From: Plasmopara viticola | Lineage: Eukaryota > Oomycota > Peronosporomycetes > Peronosporales > Peronosporaceae | Length of the DNA stretch: 64,000 nucleotides | NCBI GenBank assembly: GCA_001695595.3 | Contig: MBPM02000043.1 | Coordinates: 124,001-188,000, forward strand | Reading direction: 5' to 3' | Shown here: piece by piece, positions 11,469 to 20,759 of the stretch | Position numbering within the stretch: position 1 is the first letter of the stretch | How the letters are laid out: every line of letters starts with the position of its first letter | The notes under the pieces: generated by a model | Told to the model about the DNA's origin: nothing | The model's database searches: none | Seen by the model: the letters and a program-made list of their open reading frames with translations, nothing else | Made by a program: the position numbers and the translations under genes

Positions 11469-12480
11469 TGAAACGCTAATGTGGTGTTTCGAAATGGTGA
11501 CGAAGAGACTTATAGTATCATACGTTGTATACCACAACTAGAAACGACATGGCTAATATTGTTATATATTCAAACAAAGTCTATTGAGTATTTCTTTCTA
11601 TTTTTACCTACAATTGAAGCCTTTTATTTCTTACACAACAAATTAGATAGCTGATGTACACTCTTCTTCGGCCAAGTTTGTATGGTGCACATACCAACAC
11701 TCGAGCAATTGCGCGCTAAGAATTAGTCAGGATCATCATGATTTAATAACAGGCTCATGTGTCGGATTGTAGTTTGAATGTTGCCATGGATGCAGTGAGT
11801 CACCATGAGTCACTTTATTTCACCACTGAGTCGCTACTGTGTCCGCGGAGGAAATTCACGAGCCGGTTGATATACATAAATGATCATATCAGTGTTGCAG
11901 TTGCAAATGTACATTAACCTCTGCTACTGGGTGGGAAATAAACTTGCGGTAAAAAAACATTATATATGTAGAGGATTAGCATCGTATGCACATGAATCAT
12001 CGCTTTTTCGTCTTGTCCAGAACAGCAGTTGCGCGCTCGCTCCCAATTCTATCCTGCAGCTACTACCTCACCACCTTGGACTCGTTTTTATAAAAACAGG
12101 TCCTGGTGAAAAAAACTGTTTATGGATGAAGCGCCGCGGTTTGAATGTATGATGGGCGTAGCTAGCCAATGGAGGATCCGCAAGAGTTTAAGTCGCGGTG
12201 CAAGAGCGCATACACGTAGGTTGCATTTTGGATGAGTGCGTCATTTAAGTCTTTGTAGAGCAAATGTTCATTTTCGTGTGTGCGTACGCTAGTGGATGCA
12301 GGGAACTGTTTGTACCCCATCGTCCGCTCCCTAAAGTACCTAAATATAAAGTTTTGGTTAAAAAAAAGGGAACGCAACATTCAACGTTTATTTGTGTAAA
12401 AAAAATTTATCGGCTTGGTTGTGAAATTCGTTTTTGCGGTAGCACTCTTTTAGGGACTTGTATTGCCAGCATGAGAGCAT

Positions 12481-12873
12481 TTAGTGAAAACAGTGGTATG
12501 CTGGCCACGACGACTTATCCGACTTACTAGAACTATCCCCAGGATTGGAGACGCCGCTAGACCAACGCGGTGATCTGAAAGAATGCAACGACCACTCACA
12601 GCACGGGTCGCCTAGTTCCTCGCCGTTTGTTTGGCCATCGCCATCCGAATCAGTTTTGCAAAGGGCTTTTGTCCACATGTGGCCTGCACTAACGAAATCG
12701 TTGCCAAAGGCGTTCCGCGGGCCACCACCGTCAACCTTCCAATGGCCGACCGCTTTCACACCAGCGACTTTGCTACCATTGGGAATCTGCGAAGCATACA
12801 CCTCGAGGCTCCATCCGGGCGCGATGAACAGCGAGGACGAGATGGCAAGAAACGTGGGGGACAGTCGAGTCAT
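12481..12873 (-). CDS. Temptin-like secreted protein, copy 3
   Basis: 130 residues from ATG 12873, with the same M-T-R-L-S-P-T-F-L-A signal peptide as copy 2. The mature protein differs at its N-terminus (W-S-L-E-V-Y-A-S-Q-I-P-N-G) and is closest to copy 4, which forms the mirror-image arm of the duplication. It keeps H-M-W-T-K-A-L-C, D-S-D-G-D-G-Q-T-N-G and G-D-P-C-C-E-W, and ends Y-H-C-F-H. The 3' flank (11940-12460) is the same repeat as beside the other copies. Confidence 0.85.
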   Translation of the reverse strand: MTRLSPTFLAISSSLFIAPGWSLEVYASQIPNGSKVAGVKAVGHWKVDGGGPRNAFGNDFVSAGHMWTKALCKTDSDGDGQTNGEELGDPCCEWSLHSFRSPRWSSGVSNPGDSSSKSDKSSWPAYHCFH

Positions 12874-13149
12874 CTGAAAAGGTTGTGGGGGCTTAATGAC
12901 CCTGGAAAAACATATTTCACGAGAGGACGAGACGCTTAAAAGACCATTTGCGATCGCCTGCAGCAATTGACGAGATTAGGCACATGAGACGTCCGTCTCG
13001 TCGTGCATCCGCTCCTGTCGAGTGGTATCCACGACGTGGCTTTATTCTGGTGGTGCGAGAGCAAAAACGACCCATGATACAACACGCGACACTTCTTCCA
13101 TAAACTAAGCAGGATGTGCATCTACATGATACTATTTATAAATAAGTAT

Positions 13150-13184
13150 GTCACGTATCATGTGCATCGCACATGATACGTGAC
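13150..13184. promoter_or_regulatory. Perfect 16-bp hairpin upstream of temptin copy 3
   Basis: GTCACGTATCATGTGC, a three-base loop ATC, and the exact reverse complement. It is 277 bp upstream of the copy 3 start. It contains the ACGTATCATGTGC core also found, less perfectly, between copies 1 and 2. It could be a dimeric regulator site or a rearrangement hotspot; the sequence does not decide. Confidence 0.6.
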
Positions 13185-13189
13185 TCTCT

Positions 13190-14385
13190 ATATACTATAC
13201 GCCCATTGTACATGCAAATCATTCTTCTTATTCACCTGAATTTTCTTCATAACAAAGTACGACAGTAGATACGTTCAGAGAAATGAGATGGAGCTTTATG
13301 ATAGAAAGGGTAGCCAAAGCGCAACTGCTGCTTCGAACAAGAAGAGGAAAAGGATGCGTCGGTGGTAATTTTTGTACAACGACTTGGAAACGATGCACGC
13401 ATCTTTCGCAAGATCAATCGCGGATTACCCGGTAGCAGAGGTGACTTCAGTCTTGCAACTGCATCACTGAAACGATCAATTTTCTCATGTATCACCAGGT
13501 GAGGTATTTCTTGCCACGTCGACATTCACAACAAATCTTACTTTGAATGCACCTTTTCGACGTCCTCTGATATCGTCGCTCTCCCAAAACAAATCCCCAT
13601 ACCATGCGCCATTTTCGGTGTTACTTAGCTTAGGAAACAAACGTCATTTTATCATCAAATCATTGCGACAAACCTCTGAACTTTGGTGCACTCTTCTTTG
13701 CTATGACGAATCAACCACCTTAGCAATTGCTAACCGAGCAGAGTCAGTATGTATCAGTAGCCAAAAAAGAAAACCCGGTAATAACGAATCATGGTCGAGA
13801 GTCATTTAATAGTAAATGAGTCATCACACAATAAAAGTAGCTCTCGACACCTCGTATCACCGAGTCACCACGTATTGCTCACACACTACAATGTCCTGCA
13901 TGTTCCTCTAACCTATTGCAGGTTTTGATAAGTGTGGATATATTTGATTATGATAAAAAGTAGTGACTCGGGTGACGAGAACCATCTTACAATGACTCAA
14001 GCAATGAAAAAACATTTAAACGAAATACGCCGATGGGTCATCGTCGTGGTGACCTAGTGACGACTTACTCGAAATTGGCATCTACAGCAATGCCAAGCGA
14101 AAATTATAATAATGTGCGAAGAGACACAGACATCGCGACATCGTGATGATCATCGTCAGCACGCTACTGCTCAAGTGTTGCATGCTACCGACCTGAGCGG
14201 TTTCTTATCAAGAAGGCTTCATCAATGTACATGCTGCTAGAGATAAACTCGAGTCACTTTGACTCCACATGACTATTGAGACTATGACGAATTGATCATC
14301 TTGCTCACAGTGCTTTACTTTATTGGAAAGAAAAACATAAGCATAACTATTATACCACATCGACTGTATCTTTTGCTCCTGATAT
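13190..14385 (+). repeat. Inverted-repeat flank F, copy 2
   Basis: Reverse-complement counterpart of 6600-7960, including the CTCTCCCAAA block, the GTGACTC-rich part, the CACGATGTCGCGATG-like stretch and the GTGCTTTACTTTATTGG segment near 14310. No reading frame is conserved between the copies. It ends abruptly at about 14385 at a short sulfatase fragment. Confidence 0.75.
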
Positions 14386-14455
14386 TCCACGAGCTCGTCC
14401 ATCACATTTAATTCGTGGGACCTGTTCCTGCCCTCGCATGGGTACAACACGGTGT
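14386..14455 (+). pseudogene. 70-bp displaced internal sulfatase fragment
   Basis: This segment is the reverse complement of 19128-19197, inside the sulfatase coding region, with about five mismatches (shared strings include TGCGAGGGCAGGAACAGG read on the minus strand). It directly abuts the broken 3' end of temptin copy 5, making a chimeric frame on the minus strand. It is a second, separate sulfatase piece in the cluster besides 10007-10270. Confidence 0.88.
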
Positions 14456-14717
14456 ATATCGATAGGTGATGGTTTGGCCATCGCCATCCGAATCGACCAT
14501 GCAAAGACCCTTTGTCCACGTGTGGTTTGCACTAGAGAAAGCGAGGCCAAGAGGGTTGCGCGGGCCACCACCGTTCGGGCCGATGTGGCCAAATCGCCTT
14601 CACCCCAGCGACATTGCGACCATTGGGAACCTTCTTTGTATATACCGGGCGGCTTAATACGGGCGCGAAAAGCAGCGTTAACGAGATGGCAAGAAACGTG
14701 GTCGATAGCCGAGTCAT
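14456..14717 (-). pseudogene. Temptin-like gene, copy 5, truncated and frameshifted
   Basis: It starts M-T-R-L-S-T-T-F-L-A at 14717 and is closest to copy 1 (R-P-V-Y-T-K-K-V-P-N-G-R-N-V-A-G-V-K-A-I). One extra T after the A-I codons shifts the frame. The homology ends within D-S-D-G-D-G-Q-T, where the sulfatase fragment is joined, so the C-terminal cysteines are lost. It is divergent from copy 4. Confidence 0.9.
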
Positions 14718-15045
14718 CCAAAAAGGTTTGGGGGTGCTCAATGACACTAGACAAACGTGCTTGACGAGAGGACGAGACGCCCGACTGCTGCAATCAATGC
14801 ACATCCTGCTTAGTTTATGTAAGAAGTGTCGCGTGTTGTATCATGGGTCGTGTTTTGCTCTCGCACCACCAAAATAAAGCCACGTCGTGGATACCACTCG
14901 ACAGGAGCGGATGCACGACGAGACCGACGTCTCATGTGCCTAATCTCGTCAATTGCTGCAGGCGATCGCAAATGATCTCTTTAGCGTCTCGTCCTCTCGT
15001 CAAGTACGTTTGTCCAGGGTCATTAAGCCCTCACAACCTTTTCAG

Positions 15046-15438
15046 ATGACTCGACTATCCCCCGCGTTTCTTGCCATCTCGTCGTCGCTGTTCATCGCGC
15101 CCGGATGGAGCTTCGAGGTGTATGCTACGCAGATTCCCAATGGTAGCAAAGTCGCTGATGTGAAAGCGGTTGGCCATAAGAAGTTGAAAGGTGGTAACTT
15201 TCGGAACGCTTTTGGCAATAGTTTCGCTAGTGCAGGCCACAAGTGGACACAGGCCCTTTGCGAAACTGATTCGGATGGCGATGGCCAAACAAACGGCGAG
15301 GAACTAGGCGACCCGTGCTGTGAGTGGTCGGTGCATTCGTTTAGACCACCGCGTTGGTCGAGCGGCCTCTCCAATCCTGGGGATAGTTCTAGTAAGTCGG
15401 ATAAGTCGTCGTGGCCAGCATACCACTGTTTTCACTAA
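15046..15438 (+). CDS. Temptin-like secreted protein, copy 4
   Basis: 130 residues from ATG 15046 with signal peptide M-T-R-L-S-P-A-F-L-A. It is nearly a twin of copy 3 but with V-G-H-K-K-L-K-G-G-N-F-R-N in place of the G-G-G-P-R-N stretch, a charge change beside the conserved domain start. The EF-hand-like loop and the C-C-E-W motif are intact. The 3' flank at 15535-15970 repeats the flanks of the other copies. Confidence 0.85.
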   Translation: MTRLSPAFLAISSSLFIAPGWSFEVYATQIPNGSKVADVKAVGHKKLKGGNFRNAFGNSFASAGHKWTQALCETDSDGDGQTNGEELGDPCCEWSVHSFRPPRWSSGLSNPGDSSSKSDKSSWPAYHCFH

Positions 15439-17003
15439 ATGCTCTCAAGCTGGCATTACAAGTCCCTAAAAGAGTGCTCCCGCAAAAACGAATTTCACAA
15501 CCAAGCCGATAATTTTTTTTTACACAAATAAACGTTGAATGTTGCGTTCCCTTTTTTTTTTTACCAAAACTTTATTTCTAGGTACTTTAGGGAGCGGACG
15601 ATGGGGTACAAACAATTCACTGCATCCACTAGCGTACGCACACACGGAAATGAACATTTGCTCTACAAAGACTTAGATGACGCACTCATCCAAAATGCAA
15701 CCTACGTGTATGCGCTCCTGCACCGCGACTTGAACCCTTGTGGATCCTCCATTAGCTAGCTACGCCCATCGTACATTCAAACCGCGGCGCTCCATCCTTG
15801 CACATTTTTTTTTTCACCGGGACTTTCTTTATAGTAAAGAACGACCGAAAGACGTCCATGGTAGCTGTATGATTGAAATAGGAGCCAACGCGCAACTGCT
15901 GTTCTATTCAGAAAGAAAAAGCATGCATTTGTGGTTTTACTTTTCACATATACAGTGTTTTTTTACCGCAAGTTTTCTTTTCACAGAGGAGTTTACGCTT
16001 GCAACTGCAACACTGATATGAACATTTTCTCGTATATGAATCAGCTCGTGAATTACCTCCGTAGACACACCTGCAAAGTGCTTCTTGACCGCCACGTCGG
16101 CTTCATCGTTAACCTTGCTTTGGATGCTTCTTTTTAATGTCCTCTGGTATCGTCGCTTCATGAAGTTATGTCAACTTGTCGTCAATATTCTTCATCCATA
16201 CGCCATTTTCAATGCCGTTTTGCTTCGCGAGCTAAAGAACGGGTTGTCCGACGGAAAGTAATTACCTGCCATCTAACGTAGTTTTCCCACGACTCTGACT
16301 TGCCAATCTCAGCAGTAATGACGCGAGCCTTCCACGACAATTGCGCAACATAGCACGACCATCATGTTCCTAAACGTAGAGAAATTTCACATTGCGAAAG
16401 CAAATATTATCTTTAGGAATATGAACCAAACTCGATTTGAGTGTCTCAGTACTGAAGGGGCCCTTCTCGCAATTTTCCTGATGGAGCAATCACTTTCTAC
16501 TCAATGATAGCCAACTGCCGTTCCTTCAAACGCAAAAGTTACCAGGAAAAGGTCTTTGGTGAACCAATAAATGGATAAGCAAACGCTGATGAGTTACCAT
16601 ATTGGTGACGCAGTAGTGACCGTGGCATCCATAGCAACACTCGAACGACAATCCGACACATGAGCATAACATTATATAATAATGATCCTTACTATTTCTT
16701 AGCGCGCAACTGCTCGAGTGTTGTTTTTTGCACCATTCAAACCTTGGCCGAAGAAGTAGTTTTCTTGATGCGATCAAAGGCTGACAAGGTCATTCCCAGC
16801 TCACATATCGCTTCTGTCCTTTGTCGGGAGCGAACGTCGATTCTCAGTTGTGTAGTCACAAGAGGCTATGATTGTAAATAAAAATAGAAATAAATCTCTT
16901 TGCTCAGTATTTATGAGTATGACTTTGGTTAAATATATGAAAGTATTAGCTATCTTGCGTACGATACTATATGTCTCTTTCGAAACACCACAATAGCGTT
17001 TCA

Positions 17004-18088
17004 ATGTCACTCGTAGAAATCACGGCCGTTGATGCTGATGCCTCGTCTCCATCGTCGCTCTCTCTCTCTTCGTGCTCTGCAATCGCACTGCACCATCACT
17101 CTCTTCGACTGCTTCCATCGTTGTGCAGCTAATCCTCCCGCTTACGTTATACGAAGCCGAGGTCTCGTCTTGTCAAAAGCCAAAGGCGCTCGAGTGCTCG
17201 GGTGTTGAGTATGTCGAGGCCGTGGAGACGGCATTAGGTTCAATATCGGATAGTAAAGCACGCTTCGAGCTTCGATGGTCGAGAACGATGCACACCTTGA
17301 CACTAATGGAGCGCTCGGAGTTTGCTGTGAAATTCGGCACTGTACAATTTCAAGTTGCAAATAGTAATGACAAATGGCGTATGCTTTTGCATCAAGTGGC
17401 TATGCAGCAGGAGGAAAAGACACGGCTGATTGACAGTAAATGTAGCCGAATTACACAATTGGAGGCGTTGCTGGAAGCCAAGGAAGCACTGTTGGAAACA
17501 TCTTTGGCGGCCAAGCAGAGCACGGAAGATCGTCTCGTTCAGGGGTTTTGCGCTGTCTTAAATGCCAAAAAAGACGAAATCAGGAGATTACAAGGTCAAG
17601 TGGAACACATGCAGCGACTCGACGTGGCACCTGTAACAAAGAGAAAGCCAGTGATTAAAAGAAGGAGAGGAGCGACGGGAGCCAAGTTGAAGCAAAAGGA
17701 GGCAGAGCACGAGAGTGACGAAGGGAGTGAGGAACCTTTGGGTTCCGACAACGAGGAGAACGACCTGAAGCGCGCAAAGCGAGAGGCAATCAGCGCGTAC
17801 AGTCAATTACCGTCCAATGGCAAACCGAGTGCAATGCAAATTAGTTCGGCTGAAGACTTGCTGTCGAGTATGGACGACCTTATCAAACAGGAAGAGGAGA
17901 TGAATGAAGCAACGCAGCGAGGCGACTGCAACGAGGTGAACCACGAGCCGACAGGGCAAGCAAAGGCAGCCAAAGACACACGCTGTACATTTAACCCAAA
18001 CAAAACTGAGGCGACCCACTCAGCGTCCTCTTCCATCGACGCTGCCATGGATTCAGAAGAGGAAGCGATCTTAGACATGTTGACGTAA
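17004..18088 (+). pseudogene. XRCC4-like gene, second copy, N-terminal frameshift
   Basis: The ATG at 17004 and the first 20 or so codons match the intact copy. The run that is five CT units there has six here, a 2-bp gain that shifts the frame at about codon 21. The rest (17072-18088, 338 codons) stays open and almost identical to the other copy, including the ligase-binding stalk. With no in-frame ATG before the middle of the head domain it probably gives no full protein, unless slippage restores the frame. It is convergent to the sulfatase gene, 105 bp between stops. Confidence 0.8.
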
Positions 18089-18193
18089 AAGTGCTTTGTT
18101 ATTTTACGGAGGATGCCGAGTACTACTTTTCCTTTTCCCCACTCCATATCAATTCATGCATATATTAGTACTATTTCTACGTACTCGGTCCCG

Positions 18194-20701
18194 TTACCCG
18201 TCGTTGCACTTGACCGCCAGCAAGCAATTCTCGTCCCAGCGCTTGAGGAAGTACGTGGCGATCCGCCGCCCTTCTTCGCGCAAGGCTTCCCACCCCGCTC
18301 GTTCCTTCTTTGACATGAGCGGCAAGAGATCCGTCGTCACGTGATAATCCAACTCGGTATCATGGACCGTCATGGCGTCCGCGACGAGGTCGTACCGCAG
18401 CCGTTTGTGGCCCTTGACAATGGCCATCTTGCGCAACGGGTCGTTCGTAAACACGACGCGACGGCCAAACGGAAGTTTCCGCTTGAGCGACCGCCCGACG
18501 CCCGTTTGCACAAACCCTCCTTTGGGCAAGCCCGTAATGTCCGCCAACGTATTGAGGAAATCGTAATGCTCGGCCGCGTCGTCAATGATGAGGCCGGCGT
18601 GCCGCCCCAAGCGTCCTTCGGCAAGGATCACGGCCGGAACACGCGTGGACGAGACTTCGTCCTGGTTCCATCGCTTGACTTCCGGGGCTTGGCCGTGGTC
18701 GCCGGCAATCACGACAATCGTGTCGTTCAGCACGCCCTCGCGTTCCATCCGGTCCAAGAACTTGCCTAATTCCACGTCGGTAAAGTACCGGACGTTCATG
18801 TACCGTTTAATCTGATCCGCGTACTCTTCGCCTTGGTACATGGCTGAAAAATCCGGCTTGGGACTCTGCTCGTACCACCGTGGGATCACGTGGTACGGTT
18901 CGTGGCTCGAGATGGTATAGTGCGTGACAAACGTCGGGCCCTTCTTCTCCCCTTTCGCCACGCGGGCCTCTTGGGCTTGTTTCTTCTCGATCAAGAGGTT
19001 GCCCAAAATCTGGAACGACACGTCGTCGTGGACGCCCCAATTTCCGGCCCGTTTCTCCCGCCCGCTCCAATCGTCTTTGCTAATATTGAGCGTCTTTTCC
19101 GCGATTTTCATCATGGACTTGCGGTTCCACACCGTGTTGTACCCGTGCGAGGGCAGGAACAGGTCCCACGAATCAAACGTGATGGACGAGCCCGTGGTAA
19201 AGTACGTTTCGTACCCTTTTTTGAGGAACAGCTGCGGCAACCCCGACAATTCGACGTTTTCGCTCCCGCCCGTAATACCGGTTTTACTGCTGCTCTGGTA
19301 CGGTACTTGTCCGTAAATTAGACTCTCGAGGGACCGACTGGTGGGGATACTGGACCAAATATTTCGGAACGCCACCCCGCGCCGGGCCCAGCGATCGAAG
19401 TTCGGACAGATGGTCAAATTGGTACCTTTGAAGAGCTTGGACGGGTCTTCTTGCCCCACGAGGTACCGCGAGTCGCGGTACCGAAACGACTCGATGCCAA
19501 TCACGAGGACGTTGGGTGGATTGTCGTGGTCAATGCTTACATTGAAGGCAAGGTCGCCATGGAAGCCAGTGGTACGCCGGAAGAGCGTGTTTTCGCCGTA
19601 CCGCTGGTACTCTTCGGCCGAGTCGACGATCCTCTCGAACCACGGGCGACCTCCAAACAGCATTGAATTATCCACACTCGCAACACTAGGTTCGAGCTTG
19701 TGCAACAGCAATTCATTCAGTGGTACATTTAACGCGGCGTACGCCACGAGGGGGGAACACATGGCACGAATCGCAACGACAAGCGCAGGGATCACGACCA
19801 GTCCCATCACGACGACAACCACTTGTTTGACACGATGCGGCGTCAAGGGTACACTTGGAAGGTGTGCTTTGAGTTTGTCAAAAGTCCCCGTCCCGCGTGC
19901 ACCACGCGCCCCTTCTTCCAAAGCCAATGCTTGGTACAAAATCCCACGTGTACCCGTCTTGTTGGACGCGAGGACCAGTCGCGACGGGTTCCAGTGTGCC
20001 AAATTGGTCCACTGTGCCCCGACGCGTACCAGTGCAAACAGCGTGGCAATCAGCACGACGTAGCACCCCGTCATGTTGGCCGCTTGGACTTCTTCGCTCG
20101 AAATGGGGGCGTCTTTGAGAAAGTCCCGCTCGCGCAGGACCGAGACGAGGAGACTAAAGGAAAAGCGCATGTCGCGATGGACCACGAGCATCATGTCGGC
20201 GACGAACGGGGCCACGATCCCAAAGAACAAGAGCCACGAGACGAGGAAGGTCGCGAGCTTTTCCACGACGTGCATGCCGCGGTGGTCGCCATAGTGTTCC
20301 ATCACGACGTGCTTGGCGGTATCAAAGATCCACAAGGCCGTGACAAAGTAGGTGGTACAGACGAAATCCTCGAGGAACCCGAGGCTAAGCGCAGTGAGTT
20401 TGGTCCCCGTCGTGTAGTCGGCCGACGTGCCGTACATGGACACGAGCGCCTGGAGCGCGAGGCATCGACTGAAGGAAAAGTAAAACTGGACAAAGGCGTA
20501 GATCAAGAGCCAGCCGAGCCACGGTGGGATTTGGAGCCCGCGCCCACACGGCAGGGGCCAGCGCAGGTGACGCGCTGCTTTTGGGTCGCTACTGGACGGC
20601 GCGGCGCGCGCGTCGCCGTGGAGGGCCCGACCGTCGGGCAAGCGACAGCGCGGCGACTGGAGTTCGGTCTTTTCGCTGGGAGGCGACGCCGCAGAGTCCA
20701 T
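18194..20701 (-). CDS. LTA-synthase-like membrane sulfatase/phosphatase
   Basis: 835 residues. The N-terminal half has about five membrane segments (roughly residues 58-80, 105-125, 145-170, 215-235, 290-325). An extracellular alkaline-phosphatase-fold sulfatase domain follows from about 390. It shows N-V-L-V-I-G-I-E-S-F (metal-binding Glu near 402), the nucleophile region S-I-P-T-S-R-S-L-E-S (Thr near 453), H-Y-T-I-S-S-H-E-P-Y (near 600) and A-G-D-H-G-Q (near 667). This is the layout of bacterial lipoteichoic acid synthases, which move phosphoglycerol onto surface polymers. Oomycetes make no teichoic acid, so the substrate is unknown. The coding region is GC-rich and the start codon is unambiguous. 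Confidence 0.88.
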   Translation of the reverse strand: MDSAASPPSEKTELQSPRCRLPDGRALHGDARAAPSSSDPKAARHLRWPLPCGRGLQIPPWLGWLLIYAFVQFYFSFSRCLALQALVSMYGTSADYTTGTKLTALSLGFLEDFVCTTYFVTALWIFDTAKHVVMEHYGDHRGMHVVEKLATFLVSWLLFFGIVAPFVADMMLVVHRDMRFSFSLLVSVLRERDFLKDAPISSEEVQAANMTGCYVVLIATLFALVRVGAQWTNLAHWNPSRLVLASNKTGTRGILYQALALEEGARGARGTGTFDKLKAHLPSVPLTPHRVKQVVVVVMGLVVIPALVVAIRAMCSPLVAYAALNVPLNELLLHKLEPSVASVDNSMLFGGRPWFERIVDSAEEYQRYGENTLFRRTTGFHGDLAFNVSIDHDNPPNVLVIGIESFRYRDSRYLVGQEDPSKLFKGTNLTICPNFDRWARRGVAFRNIWSSIPTSRSLESLIYGQVPYQSSSKTGITGGSENVELSGLPQLFLKKGYETYFTTGSSITFDSWDLFLPSHGYNTVWNRKSMMKIAEKTLNISKDDWSGREKRAGNWGVHDDVSFQILGNLLIEKKQAQEARVAKGEKKGPTFVTHYTISSHEPYHVIPRWYEQSPKPDFSAMYQGEEYADQIKRYMNVRYFTDVELGKFLDRMEREGVLNDTIVVIAGDHGQAPEVKRWNQDEVSSTRVPAVILAEGRLGRHAGLIIDDAAEHYDFLNTLADITGLPKGGFVQTGVGRSLKRKLPFGRRVVFTNDPLRKMAIVKGHKRLRYDLVADAMTVHDTELDYHVTTDLLPLMSKKERAGWEALREEGRRIATYFLKRWDENCLLAVKCNDG

Positions 20702-20759
20702 GGTGGACGAAGATTACAAAGTGAAGACGGACGTCAAGGGGGACGAGCGTGAGGTTGAG

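Larger units (their letters stand above)
10010..13100. repeat. Large inverted duplication, left arm
   Basis: The order (sulfatase 3' end, XRCC4, spacer, temptin) is mirrored at about 14870-18452. The sulfatase/XRCC4 part is nearly identical between arms. The spacer between XRCC4 and temptin is shorter here (about 0.4 kb against 1.0 kb). The junction inside the sulfatase gene is near 10010 here and near 18452 in the other arm. Confidence 0.85.
14870..18452. repeat. Large inverted duplication, right arm
   Basis: Mirror image of about 10010-13100: temptin copy 4, spacer, XRCC4 copy 2 and the 3' end of the sulfatase gene. This arm is likely the original locus because it contains the whole sulfatase gene running past the breakpoint at about 18452. 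Confidence 0.85.

Noticed and set aside
19823..20752. 309-codon plus-strand frame
   Set aside because: Antisense shadow of the sulfatase membrane region.
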